In this document: positions 33,382 through 41,586 of the stretch, one piece after another
How the letters are laid out: the number at the start of each line of letters is the position of its first letter
Numbering within the stretch: position 1 is the stretch's first letter
The notes under the pieces: generated by a model
Told to the model about the DNA's origin: nothing
Database searches by the model: none
The model's input: only the letters and a program-made list of their open reading frames with translations
Assembly (NCBI GenBank): GCA_036383895.1
Contig: DASVNK010000033.1
Span: forward strand, 1 to 64,000
Direction of reading: 5' to 3'
Length of the DNA stretch: 64,000 bases
From: DASVNK01 sp036383895
GTDB lineage: Bacteria; Verrucomicrobiota; Verrucomicrobiia; Limisphaerales; SXQI01
Translations under genes and position numbers: made by a program

Positions 33382-35187
33382 ATGTATAAAGAAGAAGCGA
33401 TCGAGAACCACGCAATCATAGGGGACCTGAACACGGTGGCGCTGGTCGCACTGAATGGTTCGATCGATTTCATGTGTTTTCCCCGGTTTGACTCACCCAG
33501 CATCTTCGCGGCGCTGTTGGATCCGGAGAAAGGCGGGCATTTTTCAATCGCGCCAGAGTTGAACAACGCGCGGCACAAACAAATTTATTTGCCGGATTCA
33601 AATATTCTGCTGACGCGGTTTTTGTCCGTGGACGGGGTGGTGGAGATTTCGGATTTCATGCCGGTGGAGCAAGGGGCAGGGGCGCACAACCTGGTGCGTC
33701 GCGTTAAATGCGTGCGTGGGGAGGCAAACATTCGAATGGTGTGCGCACCGCGATTCGACTACGGACGCGCGAAGCATCGGCTTGAACGAAATAGCAACGA
33801 TGTCATTTTCATTTCAGAGGGAGAGGACGGCACACAACTTCGACTGCGCAGTGCGGTGCCTTTGGAAATCGAGAACGGCGATGTGGTGGCCACGTTTCGT
33901 TTGAAGGCGACGGAGTTTGCGTGGTTTATATTAGAGAGCACGGATGCGCCTGTGGTACCTGACCCGGAGCGTTACGTTTCGGAGAGCTTCAAGCAGACGC
34001 TGAATTACTGGCGCGATTGGATCGGCCGGTGCCGTTATCACGGGCGCTGGCGCGAGATGGTGCATCGTTCTGCATTGACGTTGAAGCTGCTGGTCTCGCA
34101 GCCGCACGGTTCGCTGGTTGCAGCGCCAACGTTCGGGTTGCCGGAAGTGATCGGGGGAGTGCGCAATTGGGATTATCGTTACACCTGGATTCGGGACGCT
34201 TCGTTCACGATCTATGCACTGATGCGGCTCGGTTACATGGATGAAGCGCGCGCGTTCAACCGCTGGATCGAACAACGGTGCGCAGAACTGAATCCGGACG
34301 GTTCGCTGCAAATTATGTACGGCGTTGATGGCCGTCACAAATTGACGGAGAGCGAACTCACGAACCTGCGCGGGTATCGCGATTCACGACCCGTGCGAAT
34401 TGGAAACGGCGCGTACGATCAATTGCAGTTGGACATTTACGGCGAGTTGATGGACTCGGTCTATCTCTTTGATAAATGGGGCGAGGCGATTGGGCACGAT
34501 CTTTGGAGCAACCTTGTTCGGTTGATCGAATGGGTGTGCGAACATTGGAGGCTGCCGGATGAAGGAATTTGGGAGGTGCGCGGCGGCCGGCAGGAATTCT
34601 TGTATTCGCGAGTGATGTGCTGGGTGGCGATCGATCGCGGGATTCGCATCGCGCGAAAACGTTCATTTCCTGCACCGCTTGTAAGATGGATCGAAATGCG
34701 CGACGCGATTTACGCTGACGTCTTCGCGCAGTTCTGGAGTGAGAAGAAACAATCGTTCGTGCAGCACAAAGGATCGGAAACCGTGGACGCCTCGTGCCTG
34801 CTAATGCCGCTGGTGAAGTTCATCTCGCCGACGGACCGGCGTTGGCTGTCAACCTTGCAGGCGGTGGAGCGTGAGTTGGTGGAAGATTCGATGGTTCACC
34901 GTTACCGCATTGGACGCGCGGCTGCGGATGGGCTTCCTGGCCAGGAAGGCACCTTCTCGATGTGCACGTTTTGGTATGCCGAGTGCCTCGCGCGATCCGG
35001 TGATCCCGCCCAGGGCCGATTCATTTTCGAGAAGATGCTCGGCTACGCAAACCACGTTGGCCTGTATGCAGAGGAACTTGGACCCGAAGGCGAACACCTC
35101 GGCAACTTCCCGCAAGCCTTCACGCACCTCGGGTTGATCAGCGCCGCGCACGCGCTGGATCGCGCTTTGAAAGAACAAGGGTGCTAG
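33382..35187 (+). CDS. GH15 family glycoside hydrolase (glucoamylase/trehalase-like)
   Basis: 601 residues. N-terminal super-sandwich domain beginning IENHAIIGDLNTVALVALNGSIDFMCFPRFDSPSIFAALLD, a signature of the bacterial GH15 subgroup, then an (alpha/alpha)6 barrel from ~215 with NWDYRYTWIRDASFTIYAL, the catalytic Glu in DEGIWEVRGG (~395) and the second Glu near EELGPEGEHLGNFPQAFTH at the C-terminus. Cytosolic (no signal peptide). Likely hydrolyses alpha-glucosides such as trehalose or dextrins. A TTG two codons upstream is an alternative start. Confidence 0.93.
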   Translation: MYKEEAIENHAIIGDLNTVALVALNGSIDFMCFPRFDSPSIFAALLDPEKGGHFSIAPELNNARHKQIYLPDSNILLTRFLSVDGVVEISDFMPVEQGAGAHNLVRRVKCVRGEANIRMVCAPRFDYGRAKHRLERNSNDVIFISEGEDGTQLRLRSAVPLEIENGDVVATFRLKATEFAWFILESTDAPVVPDPERYVSESFKQTLNYWRDWIGRCRYHGRWREMVHRSALTLKLLVSQPHGSLVAAPTFGLPEVIGGVRNWDYRYTWIRDASFTIYALMRLGYMDEARAFNRWIEQRCAELNPDGSLQIMYGVDGRHKLTESELTNLRGYRDSRPVRIGNGAYDQLQLDIYGELMDSVYLFDKWGEAIGHDLWSNLVRLIEWVCEHWRLPDEGIWEVRGGRQEFLYSRVMCWVAIDRGIRIARKRSFPAPLVRWIEMRDAIYADVFAQFWSEKKQSFVQHKGSETVDASCLLMPLVKFISPTDRRWLSTLQAVERELVEDSMVHRYRIGRAAADGLPGQEGTFSMCTFWYAECLARSGDPAQGRFIFEKMLGYANHVGLYAEELGPEGEHLGNFPQAFTHLGLISAAHALDRALKEQGC

Positions 35188-35224
35188 CTGAGGTAAGACG
35201 AGAACGGCACCTCCGCCTTTCAGC

Positions 35225-35252
35225 TTGGTGTCATCCGGAAAGCGTCTATATT
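35225..35252 (+). promoter_or_regulatory. predicted promoter of the Doc-type toxin/antitoxin operon
   Basis: TTGGTG (35225-35230), 16 nt, TATATT (35247-35252) within GTCTATATTA, 6 nt before the GTG start. The same GTCTATATTA stands in front of the paralogous gene at 39008. Confidence 0.55.
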
Positions 35253-35258
35253 ACTCGT

Positions 35259-35459
35259 GTGAGCGCTGCGGAGGTCATCGAGCAGATCAAACGACTGCCG
35301 CCAGAAGAGCGGAAGGCCGTCCGGGAATTTCTTTCTACTGACGAACAGTCGAGCCGCAACAGCACTGGGGTTGAGCATATTGACCGCAAGGACCTCGAGC
35401 GGACTGCGCGAGAAATCTTCGAAGAGCACGCGCCACTTTTCCGCAAACTCGCGCAGTAG
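35259..35459 (+). CDS. antitoxin of a Doc-type toxin/antitoxin pair
   Basis: 66 residues from a GTG start. SAAEVIEQIKRLPPEERKAVREFL and a C-terminal DLERTAREIFEEHAPLFRKLAQ helix. The protein is small and helical, as antitoxins are, and precedes the toxin by 2 nt. The C-terminal segment would be the part that covers the toxin. Not a standard Phd sequence; assigned from position and from its paralogue at 38.7-39.0 kb. The GTG is chosen because a promoter -10 box ends 6 nt before it. Confidence 0.75.
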   Translation: MSAAEVIEQIKRLPPEERKAVREFLSTDEQSSRNSTGVEHIDRKDLERTAREIFEEHAPLFRKLAQ

Positions 35460-35461
35460 CT

Positions 35462-35839
35462 ATGCGGTTCCTATCCGTGGAGGATGTGGAGTTCCTTCAT
35501 CAGCTTTCGATTCAAGAGTTTGGTGGAACACTCGGCGTTCGCGATCGAAGCGGACTCGAGTCGGCGGTTTTTCATCCGCAAAACGTTGCTCTCTACGGAA
35601 GAGGCGACGTTTTCGATATAGCGGCAGCATACGCCTACCATATTGTCCAGGCGCAGTGCTTCCTCGATGGAAACAAAAGGACCGCGGCTGCGGCGGCACT
35701 GAACTTTCTTGCCAACAATGGCATTGAATTCCGGATTGAGGATGAACGCTTTTACGAGTTGATGATCGGCATCGCGGACAAGCGCTTTACGAAAGACGAT
35801 ATTGCGAATTATCTCCGACATTGCAGTCGGGAGAAATAA
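35462..35839 (+). CDS. Doc-family (death-on-curing) toxin with atypical active site
   Basis: 125 residues with the Doc/Fic fold: MRFLSVEDVEFLHQLSIQEFGG, GVRDRSGLESAVFHPQ, then AYHIVQAQCFLDGNKRTAAAAALNFLANNG. The usual motif is H-x-F-x-(D/E)-x-N-K-R; here Gln65 replaces the catalytic His, with Phe67, Asp69, Asn71, Lys72 and Arg73 kept. Doc phosphorylates EF-Tu in phage P1; with Gln the activity may be lost or altered, though a natural subfamily with this residue may exist. It follows the antitoxin by 2 nt and is ended by a bidirectional terminator. Confidence 0.88.
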   Translation: MRFLSVEDVEFLHQLSIQEFGGTLGVRDRSGLESAVFHPQNVALYGRGDVFDIAAAYAYHIVQAQCFLDGNKRTAAAAALNFLANNGIEFRIEDERFYELMIGIADKRFTKDDIANYLRHCSREK

Positions 35840-35867
35840 AAAGGCCTGCGTTTCCGCAGGCCTTTTT
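35840..35867. terminator. bidirectional terminator between doc and pnp
   Basis: Perfect 11-bp stem AAAGGCCTGCG / CGCAGGCCTTT with a 4-nt loop, with A-run before and T-run after, serving the plus-strand toxin gene and minus-strand pnp. Confidence 0.9.
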
Positions 35868-35889
35868 GAATTTAGATAATGGAGATCGC

Positions 35890-38022
35890 CTACGCTTTAG
35901 CAGCCATTTCGCGGTCGCGTTCTTCCATCGCGGCGCGGCGTGAGAGTTTCACGCGGCCTTTTTCATCGATGCCGATGCATTTGACCCAGATCTCGTCGTT
36001 CATTTTGACGATGTCATCGACCTGCTTCACGCGGAAGTTCGCGAGTTCGCTGATGTGCACGAGGCCTTCCTTGCCTGGCATGACTTCGACGAAGCAGCCG
36101 AATTCCTTGATGCTGACCACGCGACCGCGATAGATCTTGTCGATCTCGATTTCGCCAGTCGAACCCTGGATCGCCTGGCGGGCGATTTCCATGCCTTCGG
36201 GCGAGACAGAGTAGATGTGCACTGTGCCATCATCCTCGATGTTGATTTCGCAACCGGACTCTTCGACGATCTTCTTGATGTTCTTGCCACCAGGCCCGAT
36301 GAGCGCGCCGATCTTCTCCGGATTGATCTTGAGCGTCTGAATGCGCGGTGCGTATTTGCTGAGCTCAGTGCGGGGTGCGCTGATGACTTTGTTCATCTCC
36401 GCGAGCACATGGAGACGAGCGCGGCGCGCCTTCTCAATGGCTTCGGCCATGATCTTGTAAGGAATGCCGCGCAGCTTCAGGTCGAGCTGGAAGCCTGTGA
36501 GACCCTGCTCGGTACCCGCGAGTTTGCAATCCATGTCGCAGAACGCGTCTTCCCAACCGATGATGTCGGTGAGCAAGTGATACTCGGTAATCTTGTTGTT
36601 ACTGTCTGTCTTGGAGCAGATGCCGACTGAAATCCCAGCGACCGGCTTCTTTAACGGTACGCCAGCATCCATCAACGCGAGGCTGCCGCCGCAAACCGAA
36701 GCCATCGAAGTCGAACCATTCGACTCCATGATTTCGCACGTGAGGCGGATCGCATATGGAAATTCCTTCAACGGCACCATCGGCGCGATGGAGCGTTCCG
36801 CGAGCGCGCCGTGGCCGATTTCGCGGCGGCCAGGTCCGCTAATACGGCCCGTTTCGCCGACGGAATAATTTGGGAAGTTGTAATGCAGGGTGAATCGCTT
36901 CTCGCTCGCGCCGCCGGTGTAGGAATCAAATTCCTGCGCTTCTTCCGTCGTGCCGAGCGTCGCTATGACGAGCGCCTGGGTTTCACCGCGGCTGAACAGC
37001 GCCGAACCGTGGACGCGCGGCAGAACGCCGACTTCGCTGCTGATTGGGCGAACCGTGTCGAAATCGCGACCGTCAAGGCGCTTGCCTTCTTCCATGATCA
37101 GCTTACGAACCGCTTCCTTCTGGATGTAGTAAAAAGCGTCCTTCAGCACGAATTCCGTGACCTTCTCCGCGCCAAATTTCTCGACGAGTTTCTTGCCCAC
37201 TTCAGTGGTGATCGCTTTGACGGCTGCTTCACGCGCCATTTTGCCGGGCGTAAGCAGCGCTGGAACCATCCGTTGGCCAGCAAGTGCTTTGGCTTCCTGA
37301 AGAATTTCGTCAGGAACGATGTTCAACGTGATCTGGCGCTTTTGCTTGCCTACTTTGGCGGCGAGGTCTTTCTGCGCTTTGATGATCGGAACGCACGCTT
37401 CCTGTGCGAACTTCAGCGCTGCATTGAAATCATCTTCGGTGATTTCATTCGCGGAGCCTTCATACATCACCACGTCAGTCGCGTTGCCGACGTAAATTAA
37501 GTCCAGGTCACTCTCCGCCATCTCGGAATGAGTCGGGTTCGCGATGAACTTGCCGTTCACTCGACCGACGCGCACTGCGCCGAGCGGACCATCCCACGGA
37601 ATATCGCTCACGGTCAGTGCCGCGGAAGCGCCGATGATGCCGATGATGTCCGGATCATTCTCGCCGTCCGCGCTGAGCAGGATGCTTTGCACCTGCACCT
37701 CGTTGTACCAACCCCGCGGAAAGAGTGGACGAAGCGGCCGGTCAATTAACCGGCTGGTAAGAATTTCTTTTTCCGTTGGGCGCCCTTCGCGCTTGAAGTA
37801 ACCGCCCGGAAATTTTCCGGCTGCGGCGGCTTTCTCCCGATAATCTACGGTGAGCGGGAAAAAATCCTGCCCCGGTTTAGCATTCGTGGCTGCGACCGCC
37901 GCCACGAGAATGGATGTTTCGCCTAATTGAACTGTAACCGCGCCGTCGGCCTGCTTGGCCATCTTGCCGGTTTCAATCGTGATAGAGCCTGTTCCAACCT
38001 GGAACGTAATCTTTTCTGGCAT
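35890..38022 (-). CDS. pnp: polyribonucleotide nucleotidyltransferase (PNPase)
   Basis: 3'-5' phosphorolytic exoribonuclease, trimeric degradosome enzyme. About 710 residues: two RNase PH-like domains (starting EKITFQVGTGSITIETGKMAKQADGAV and, from ~325, RLDGRDFDTVRPISSEVGVLPRVHGSALFSRGETQAL), the helical domain between them, and C-terminal KH (INPEKIGALIGPGGKNIKKI, ~560-575) and S1 (YRGRVVSIKEFGCFVEV, ~625) domains. All are intact. An ATG five codons further upstream is possible. It follows rpsO on the same strand, the usual bacterial order, with a strong hairpin between. Confidence 0.96.
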   Translation of the reverse strand: MPEKITFQVGTGSITIETGKMAKQADGAVTVQLGETSILVAAVAATNAKPGQDFFPLTVDYREKAAAAGKFPGGYFKREGRPTEKEILTSRLIDRPLRPLFPRGWYNEVQVQSILLSADGENDPDIIGIIGASAALTVSDIPWDGPLGAVRVGRVNGKFIANPTHSEMAESDLDLIYVGNATDVVMYEGSANEITEDDFNAALKFAQEACVPIIKAQKDLAAKVGKQKRQITLNIVPDEILQEAKALAGQRMVPALLTPGKMAREAAVKAITTEVGKKLVEKFGAEKVTEFVLKDAFYYIQKEAVRKLIMEEGKRLDGRDFDTVRPISSEVGVLPRVHGSALFSRGETQALVIATLGTTEEAQEFDSYTGGASEKRFTLHYNFPNYSVGETGRISGPGRREIGHGALAERSIAPMVPLKEFPYAIRLTCEIMESNGSTSMASVCGGSLALMDAGVPLKKPVAGISVGICSKTDSNNKITEYHLLTDIIGWEDAFCDMDCKLAGTEQGLTGFQLDLKLRGIPYKIMAEAIEKARRARLHVLAEMNKVISAPRTELSKYAPRIQTLKINPEKIGALIGPGGKNIKKIVEESGCEINIEDDGTVHIYSVSPEGMEIARQAIQGSTGEIEIDKIYRGRVVSIKEFGCFVEVMPGKEGLVHISELANFRVKQVDDIVKMNDEIWVKCIGIDEKGRVKLSRRAAMEERDREMAAKA

Positions 38023-38225
38023 ATTTCCAATGAACATTGCTCATTGGCCCAGAGGAACTTCAGTGAGCACCTTCGATCGAGAGTGATGTCAGGTACTGAT
38101 TGAAATTTCCCAGTGCCAACGAGTCTTTGTTTAACTGATGTTAATCACGCGACTTTAAAAAGGCCCTCAAACCGGTTCGCGTACCTCCCGTTCGATGCTC
38201 CAGTGGCCCGTTTGCCTAAAAGAGC

Positions 38226-38252
38226 AGGGGCGCTCACCAATGAGCCCCCTGG
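38226..38252 (-). terminator. strong hairpin between rpsO and pnp
   Basis: On the minus strand CAGGGGGCTCATTGGTGAGC and the complementary GCCCCTG form an 11-bp stem with one bulge, followed by CTCTTTTA. It may end rpsO transcription partially or be a processing site controlling pnp. Confidence 0.6.
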
Positions 38253-38271
38253 CCATACAAAAATAATTTAA

Positions 38272-38529
38272 CTACTTGCGAAGCTTGAGCTTGCGAGTGA
38301 CGGCGACGTAGCGCTTGGAATCGGTCTTGTTCAGATAATCCAGCAAGCGGCGGCGTTGGCCGACCATCTGGAGCAGGCCACGGCGGGAGCTGTGGTCTTT
38401 ATTGTTCTGTTGCAAATGCTCAGTGAGGTGGTTGATCCGCTGTGTGAGCAAAGCAATCTGAACATCGGCGCTGCCCGTATCGCGCTCGTGCACCCGAAAA
38501 GTTTCGATTGTTTTGTCCTTCGTTTCCAT
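38272..38529 (-). CDS. rpsO: 30S ribosomal protein S15
   Basis: 85 residues: FRVHERDTGSADVQIALLTQRINHLTEHLQQNNKDHSSRRGLLQMVGQRRRLLDYL, matching the whole S15 helical fold and its 16S rRNA-binding residues (His-Lys-Asp-His-Ser-Ser-Arg-Arg). ATG at 38529 preferred over an upstream TTG. Typical length (~89). Stands directly upstream of pnp as in most bacteria. Confidence 0.97.
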   Translation of the reverse strand: METKDKTIETFRVHERDTGSADVQIALLTQRINHLTEHLQQNNKDHSSRRGLLQMVGQRRRLLDYLNKTDSKRYVAVTRKLKLRK

Positions 38530-38705
38530 ACTGTCCGTTTTCAAAGATAAAAGAATCCGGTTAAACTACGTATCCCGCGTGTAATGTAAAGAAATAACAC
38601 CGGGCCTGAGGGATGCTCAGGAATAAGCGGCCCGTGTAAGACTCGTTTACTGCCCGCCAGAATAACTAAAACACGCCCGAGCGCAAACCAAAATTGCAGC
38701 TCCAA

Positions 38706-39008
38706 CTAGATCGATTCTCCCCCTTCAACCTTACGATCCCCAACCTTGGGAAATAATCGCTCGTGTTTCCTGAAGAGCTCCTCCGCCGTTTTTTGCTCGA
38801 GTTCATTCTTGTCGACCTCCGCGACTGGCGGATGGAGATGTTTCAGAAGGTTATCGTATTTCGAAAATATTTCGTCCTCGGCTAGGCGGACAGCGGCATC
38901 ATCAACGCTGCTATCAAAGGATCGTCGGGTGCCTAAGTATTCCCGCACTACCTGTTTATCCTCCACAGGCAAGCGATTGAAATGCTCAATGATTTCCGCA
39001 GCATTCAT
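38706..39008 (-). CDS. unpaired paralogue of the Doc-module antitoxin
   Basis: 100 residues. AAEIIEHFNRLPVEDKQVVREYLGTRRSFDS aligns with AAEVIEQIKRLPPEERKAVREFLS of the antitoxin at 35259; the C-terminal ELEQKTAEELFRKHERLFPKV also corresponds to DLERTAREIFEEHAPLFRKL. It carries a ~30-residue insert in the middle. No toxin gene is next to it (rpsO lies downstream, a DUF4142 gene divergent). Its GTCTATATTA promoter box is the same as that of the paired antitoxin, so the two may be co-regulated or the toxin has been lost. Confidence 0.7.
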   Translation of the reverse strand: MNAAEIIEHFNRLPVEDKQVVREYLGTRRSFDSSVDDAAVRLAEDEIFSKYDNLLKHLHPPVAEVDKNELEQKTAEELFRKHERLFPKVGDRKVEGGESI

Positions 39009-39013
39009 CCGCT

Positions 39014-39040
39014 AATATAGACTCGTTCTGGCCAAAACAA
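39014..39040 (-). promoter_or_regulatory. predicted promoter of the antitoxin paralogue
   Basis: On the minus strand TTGTTT (39040-39035), 15 nt, TATATT (39019-39014), 5 nt before the ATG at 39008: leaderless arrangement. Confidence 0.45.
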
Positions 39041-39150
39041 GCTGCGAAACCCCTGAATTCCCGCCCCTGACCGGCAATCTCAGGGTTTACGAGCATTGCT
39101 TGTGGGAATTAGAAGGCCAACTTGAAGTTCCTAAGGGAAAGGAAATCGAA

Positions 39151-39894
39151 ATGAGAATGAAATCGAACATTAAATCAGGAATCCGTCTTCCACACCTTCT
39201 GGCTATCGCTGCGATCACCATCGCTCCTCTCGCTATTAGTGCGGACGACTCGGAAACATCATCGAAATCAAAGTCAGCTTCGTCTTCCGCGACGGACAAA
39301 GGATCGGTCCTCCAAAATGCGGCCAAGGTGAACCTCGCGACCATCAAGTTCTCGGAACTGGCGCAACAAAAAGCGCAGAGCCCTGAACTGAAGCAGTACG
39401 CTCAGCAAGTGGCGCAGGACCATAAGAAGGCCCAACAGGACCTCGAACGCATCGCCCAGAAGCATAATGTGACGCTAGCGACTTCAGTTGATGAAAAATG
39501 CCAGGAGGCTATTTCAAAACTGGAAGCGCTGAATGGGGCGGAATTCGATAAAGAATACGCCCGGGGCTCCATCGAAGGTCATGCCATGGCCGTCGCCCAC
39601 TTGCAGCAGGCTTCCGCCGGCGCGCAAGACACCGACATTCGCCAATACACCCAGCAGTTGCTCGCGAAAGTTAAGGAACATCAACGCAAAGCGCGCACGA
39701 TGGCCATGAGCGTCGGGCTGGATCAAAGCACCATCACCTCGATCGAAAGCAAAGCGCAGAGTGGAGTAGGCGGCGCGGCTTCTTCCGCCACCGGTTCCAG
39801 TGATTCGTCCAGCAGCAGCGATCCTTCGAGCAGCAAGAAAGCGGACTCGACTTTGCCCGACCAATCGAACAAATCGACGCAGCCGGAGAAATAA
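39151..39894 (+). CDS. DUF4142 exported protein
   Basis: 247 residues. Signal peptide (LPHLLAIAAITIAPLAISA) and a Ser/Lys/Thr-rich linker (~27-50) precede the DUF4142 helical core: VLQNAAKVNLATIKFSELAQQKAQSPELKQYAQQVAQDHKKAQQDLERIAQKHNVTL, GAEFDKEYARGSIEGHAMAVAHLQQ. Members are periplasmic, ferritin-like helical bundles of uncertain role. The tail is Ser/Asp/Lys-rich. AAGG lies before the ATG at 39151. Followed by a terminator. Confidence 0.88.
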   Translation: MRMKSNIKSGIRLPHLLAIAAITIAPLAISADDSETSSKSKSASSSATDKGSVLQNAAKVNLATIKFSELAQQKAQSPELKQYAQQVAQDHKKAQQDLERIAQKHNVTLATSVDEKCQEAISKLEALNGAEFDKEYARGSIEGHAMAVAHLQQASAGAQDTDIRQYTQQLLAKVKEHQRKARTMAMSVGLDQSTITSIESKAQSGVGGAASSATGSSDSSSSSDPSSSKKADSTLPDQSNKSTQPEK

Positions 39895-39924
39895 ATTCCA
39901 TTTACGGAGTTGATTGTAGATGCG

Positions 39925-39950
39925 AAGGCCTGCGGAAGCGGGCCTTTTTG
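39925..39950 (+). terminator. intrinsic terminator after the DUF4142 gene
   Basis: AAGGCC-TGC-GGAA-GCG-GGCCTTTTT: GC-rich stem followed by TTTTT on the plus strand, about 30 nt after the stop. The remaining ~240 nt to nusB show no gene. Confidence 0.75.
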
Positions 39951-40193
39951 CCATAATCCACAATTCCTTCCTCCAACCGCTTTAGCGGCTTGCTGCGGAC
40001 ACTCTCGCGGCCGCTTCGAATGAAATAGGTTCGGTTTTTCGAGCCAGATTTCGGATTCAGATCGCGCGTTCTCTTCGCCTGGCGCAAAATATCTTTTCAC
40101 CGCCACACTCCAGTAAACTCGATTGTCAACCTCGCGCAGTTGAAAACATAGATTTCCTTTGCCCCTCTCCCCTTCCTGAACCATTCTTTTCTT

Positions 40194-40697
40194 ATGGGAA
40201 TGAGACGAGATGCCCGCGAACGTGCGGTGCAGTTTTTGTTTCAGTACGACCTGAACAAGCCCGAGAATCTCGAGCAGAGCCTCAATCAGTTTTGGGATTC
40301 GCAACGGGCTGCAGTGATCGCTGAAGACAAAGCCCGCGCGCGCTGGGGTGAGACGATGGAACTGCCGCCGCCGACGACAGAGGAGGCCGCCATGCGTCTT
40401 TTCGCCGAGCCACTCATTCGCGGCACACTCGAGAAGTTGACCGAGATCGACGGCAAGATCCAGCACCACGCGACGAACTGGGATTTGAACCGCATGGCTG
40501 TCGTGGATCGTAATGTTCTGCGCCTCGCCATTTACGAGATGCTTTACCGTGAAGACATTCCCCCGGTTGTCAGCATCAACGAAGCAGTGGATATTGCTAA
40601 GAAGTTCTCCACCGACGAGAGCGGGCGTTTTGTGAATGGCATCCTGGACAAAGTGAAGGGTGATTTGATGCGCCCCGCACGGATCGTGAAGAATTAA
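40194..40697 (+). CDS. nusB: transcription antitermination factor NusB
   Basis: Binds boxA RNA with NusE in rRNA antitermination. 167 residues: MRRDARERAVQFLFQYDLN at the start, then an internal ~25-residue insert (SQRAAVIAEDKARARWGETMELPPPTTEEAA) not found in E. coli, and the conserved LNRMAVVDRNVLRLAIYEMLYREDIPPVVSINEAVDIAKKFSTDESGRFVNGILDKV core. First gene of nusB-php-ftsY-ribD-ribE. Confidence 0.95.
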   Translation: MGMRRDARERAVQFLFQYDLNKPENLEQSLNQFWDSQRAAVIAEDKARARWGETMELPPPTTEEAAMRLFAEPLIRGTLEKLTEIDGKIQHHATNWDLNRMAVVDRNVLRLAIYEMLYREDIPPVVSINEAVDIAKKFSTDESGRFVNGILDKVKGDLMRPARIVKN

Positions 40698-40713
40698 AGG
40701 CAAACGTTTCGAA

Positions 40714-41574
40714 GTGTTTACTGACCTGCATTTACATACAACTTTCTCGGACGGCACCTACTCGCCGGAGGAACTCGCGGCCGAGGCCAAACGCTTCGGT
40801 CTAGTCGCCGTCGCGCTGACCGACCACGACACTGTGGAAGGTTGCGTGCGCATGAGGGCGGCCTGCGAATCCGCGGAGATCGAATTCATTCCCGCGACCG
40901 AACTCACCTGCGAAGTCGGCCGTGTCGAGTTGCATATGCTCGGCTACTATCTCGACACGTCCCACCCGCGCCTGCTCCTGCAAATGGCCCGCTTCCAAAA
41001 AGGACGGCACGAACGAATCAAGGAAATCGTCGCCCGCCTTCAGAAACTCCAAGTGCCGTTGCGCGAGGAAGACGTCTTTGCTCTCGCAAACTGCAAATCT
41101 CCTGGTCGCCCGCACGTTGCTCGCGCGCTCATCCAACGCAAGGTTTGCGCGACGCTCGACGAAGCCTTCGAACGCTTCCTGAAAAAGAATCGTCCGGGCT
41201 GGGTTCCAAAGGAAAAAATCACCGCGAAGGAAGCTCTCGATCTAATTCACGAAGCCGGCGGGCTCGCGGTTGTTGCGCATCCGGGATTGGCGCGCACCGA
41301 AGAGGTTTTGCCTGAACTGATCGAAACGGGAATCGACGGAATCGAATGTTTTCACACGAAACATTCCCCCTCCGCTTCGGAGTATTACGTCTCCCTCGCC
41401 GAGAAACATAACCTGCTGATCACCGGCGGTTCCGATTGCCACGGCATGAACAAAGGCAAGCCGCTCATCGGCTCGATTAAATTGCCCTACGAATATGTTC
41501 GGCAATTGAAGTCCCGGTTGCGCGAAGGTCATCCCGCGAAAAACGGGCGTGCCGCGCACCACGCCTCCCACTAG
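40714..41574 (+). CDS. PHP-domain phosphoesterase (RNase AM / YciV-TrpH type)
   Basis: 286 residues from a GTG. PHP motifs: DLHLHTTFSDGTYSPEE (metal-binding His residues, 4-20), LTDHDTVEG, PATELTCEVGRVELHMLGY, VVAHPG and SDCHG, all five metal-site elements. E. coli homologue removes residues from the 5' end of rRNA precursors and hydrolyses pAp. Starts 17 nt after nusB; likely part of the same operon, fitting an RNA-maturation role. Confidence 0.9.
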   Translation: MFTDLHLHTTFSDGTYSPEELAAEAKRFGLVAVALTDHDTVEGCVRMRAACESAEIEFIPATELTCEVGRVELHMLGYYLDTSHPRLLLQMARFQKGRHERIKEIVARLQKLQVPLREEDVFALANCKSPGRPHVARALIQRKVCATLDEAFERFLKKNRPGWVPKEKITAKEALDLIHEAGGLAVVAHPGLARTEEVLPELIETGIDGIECFHTKHSPSASEYYVSLAEKHNLLITGGSDCHGMNKGKPLIGSIKLPYEYVRQLKSRLREGHPAKNGRAAHHASH

Positions 41575-41586
41575 AGTCTTCCGCGC

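Noticed and set aside
39723..40757. Long minus-strand frame covering the nusB upstream region
   Set aside because: It overlaps the DUF4142 and nusB genes on the plus strand and shows no recognisable domain; the plus-strand genes are certain.
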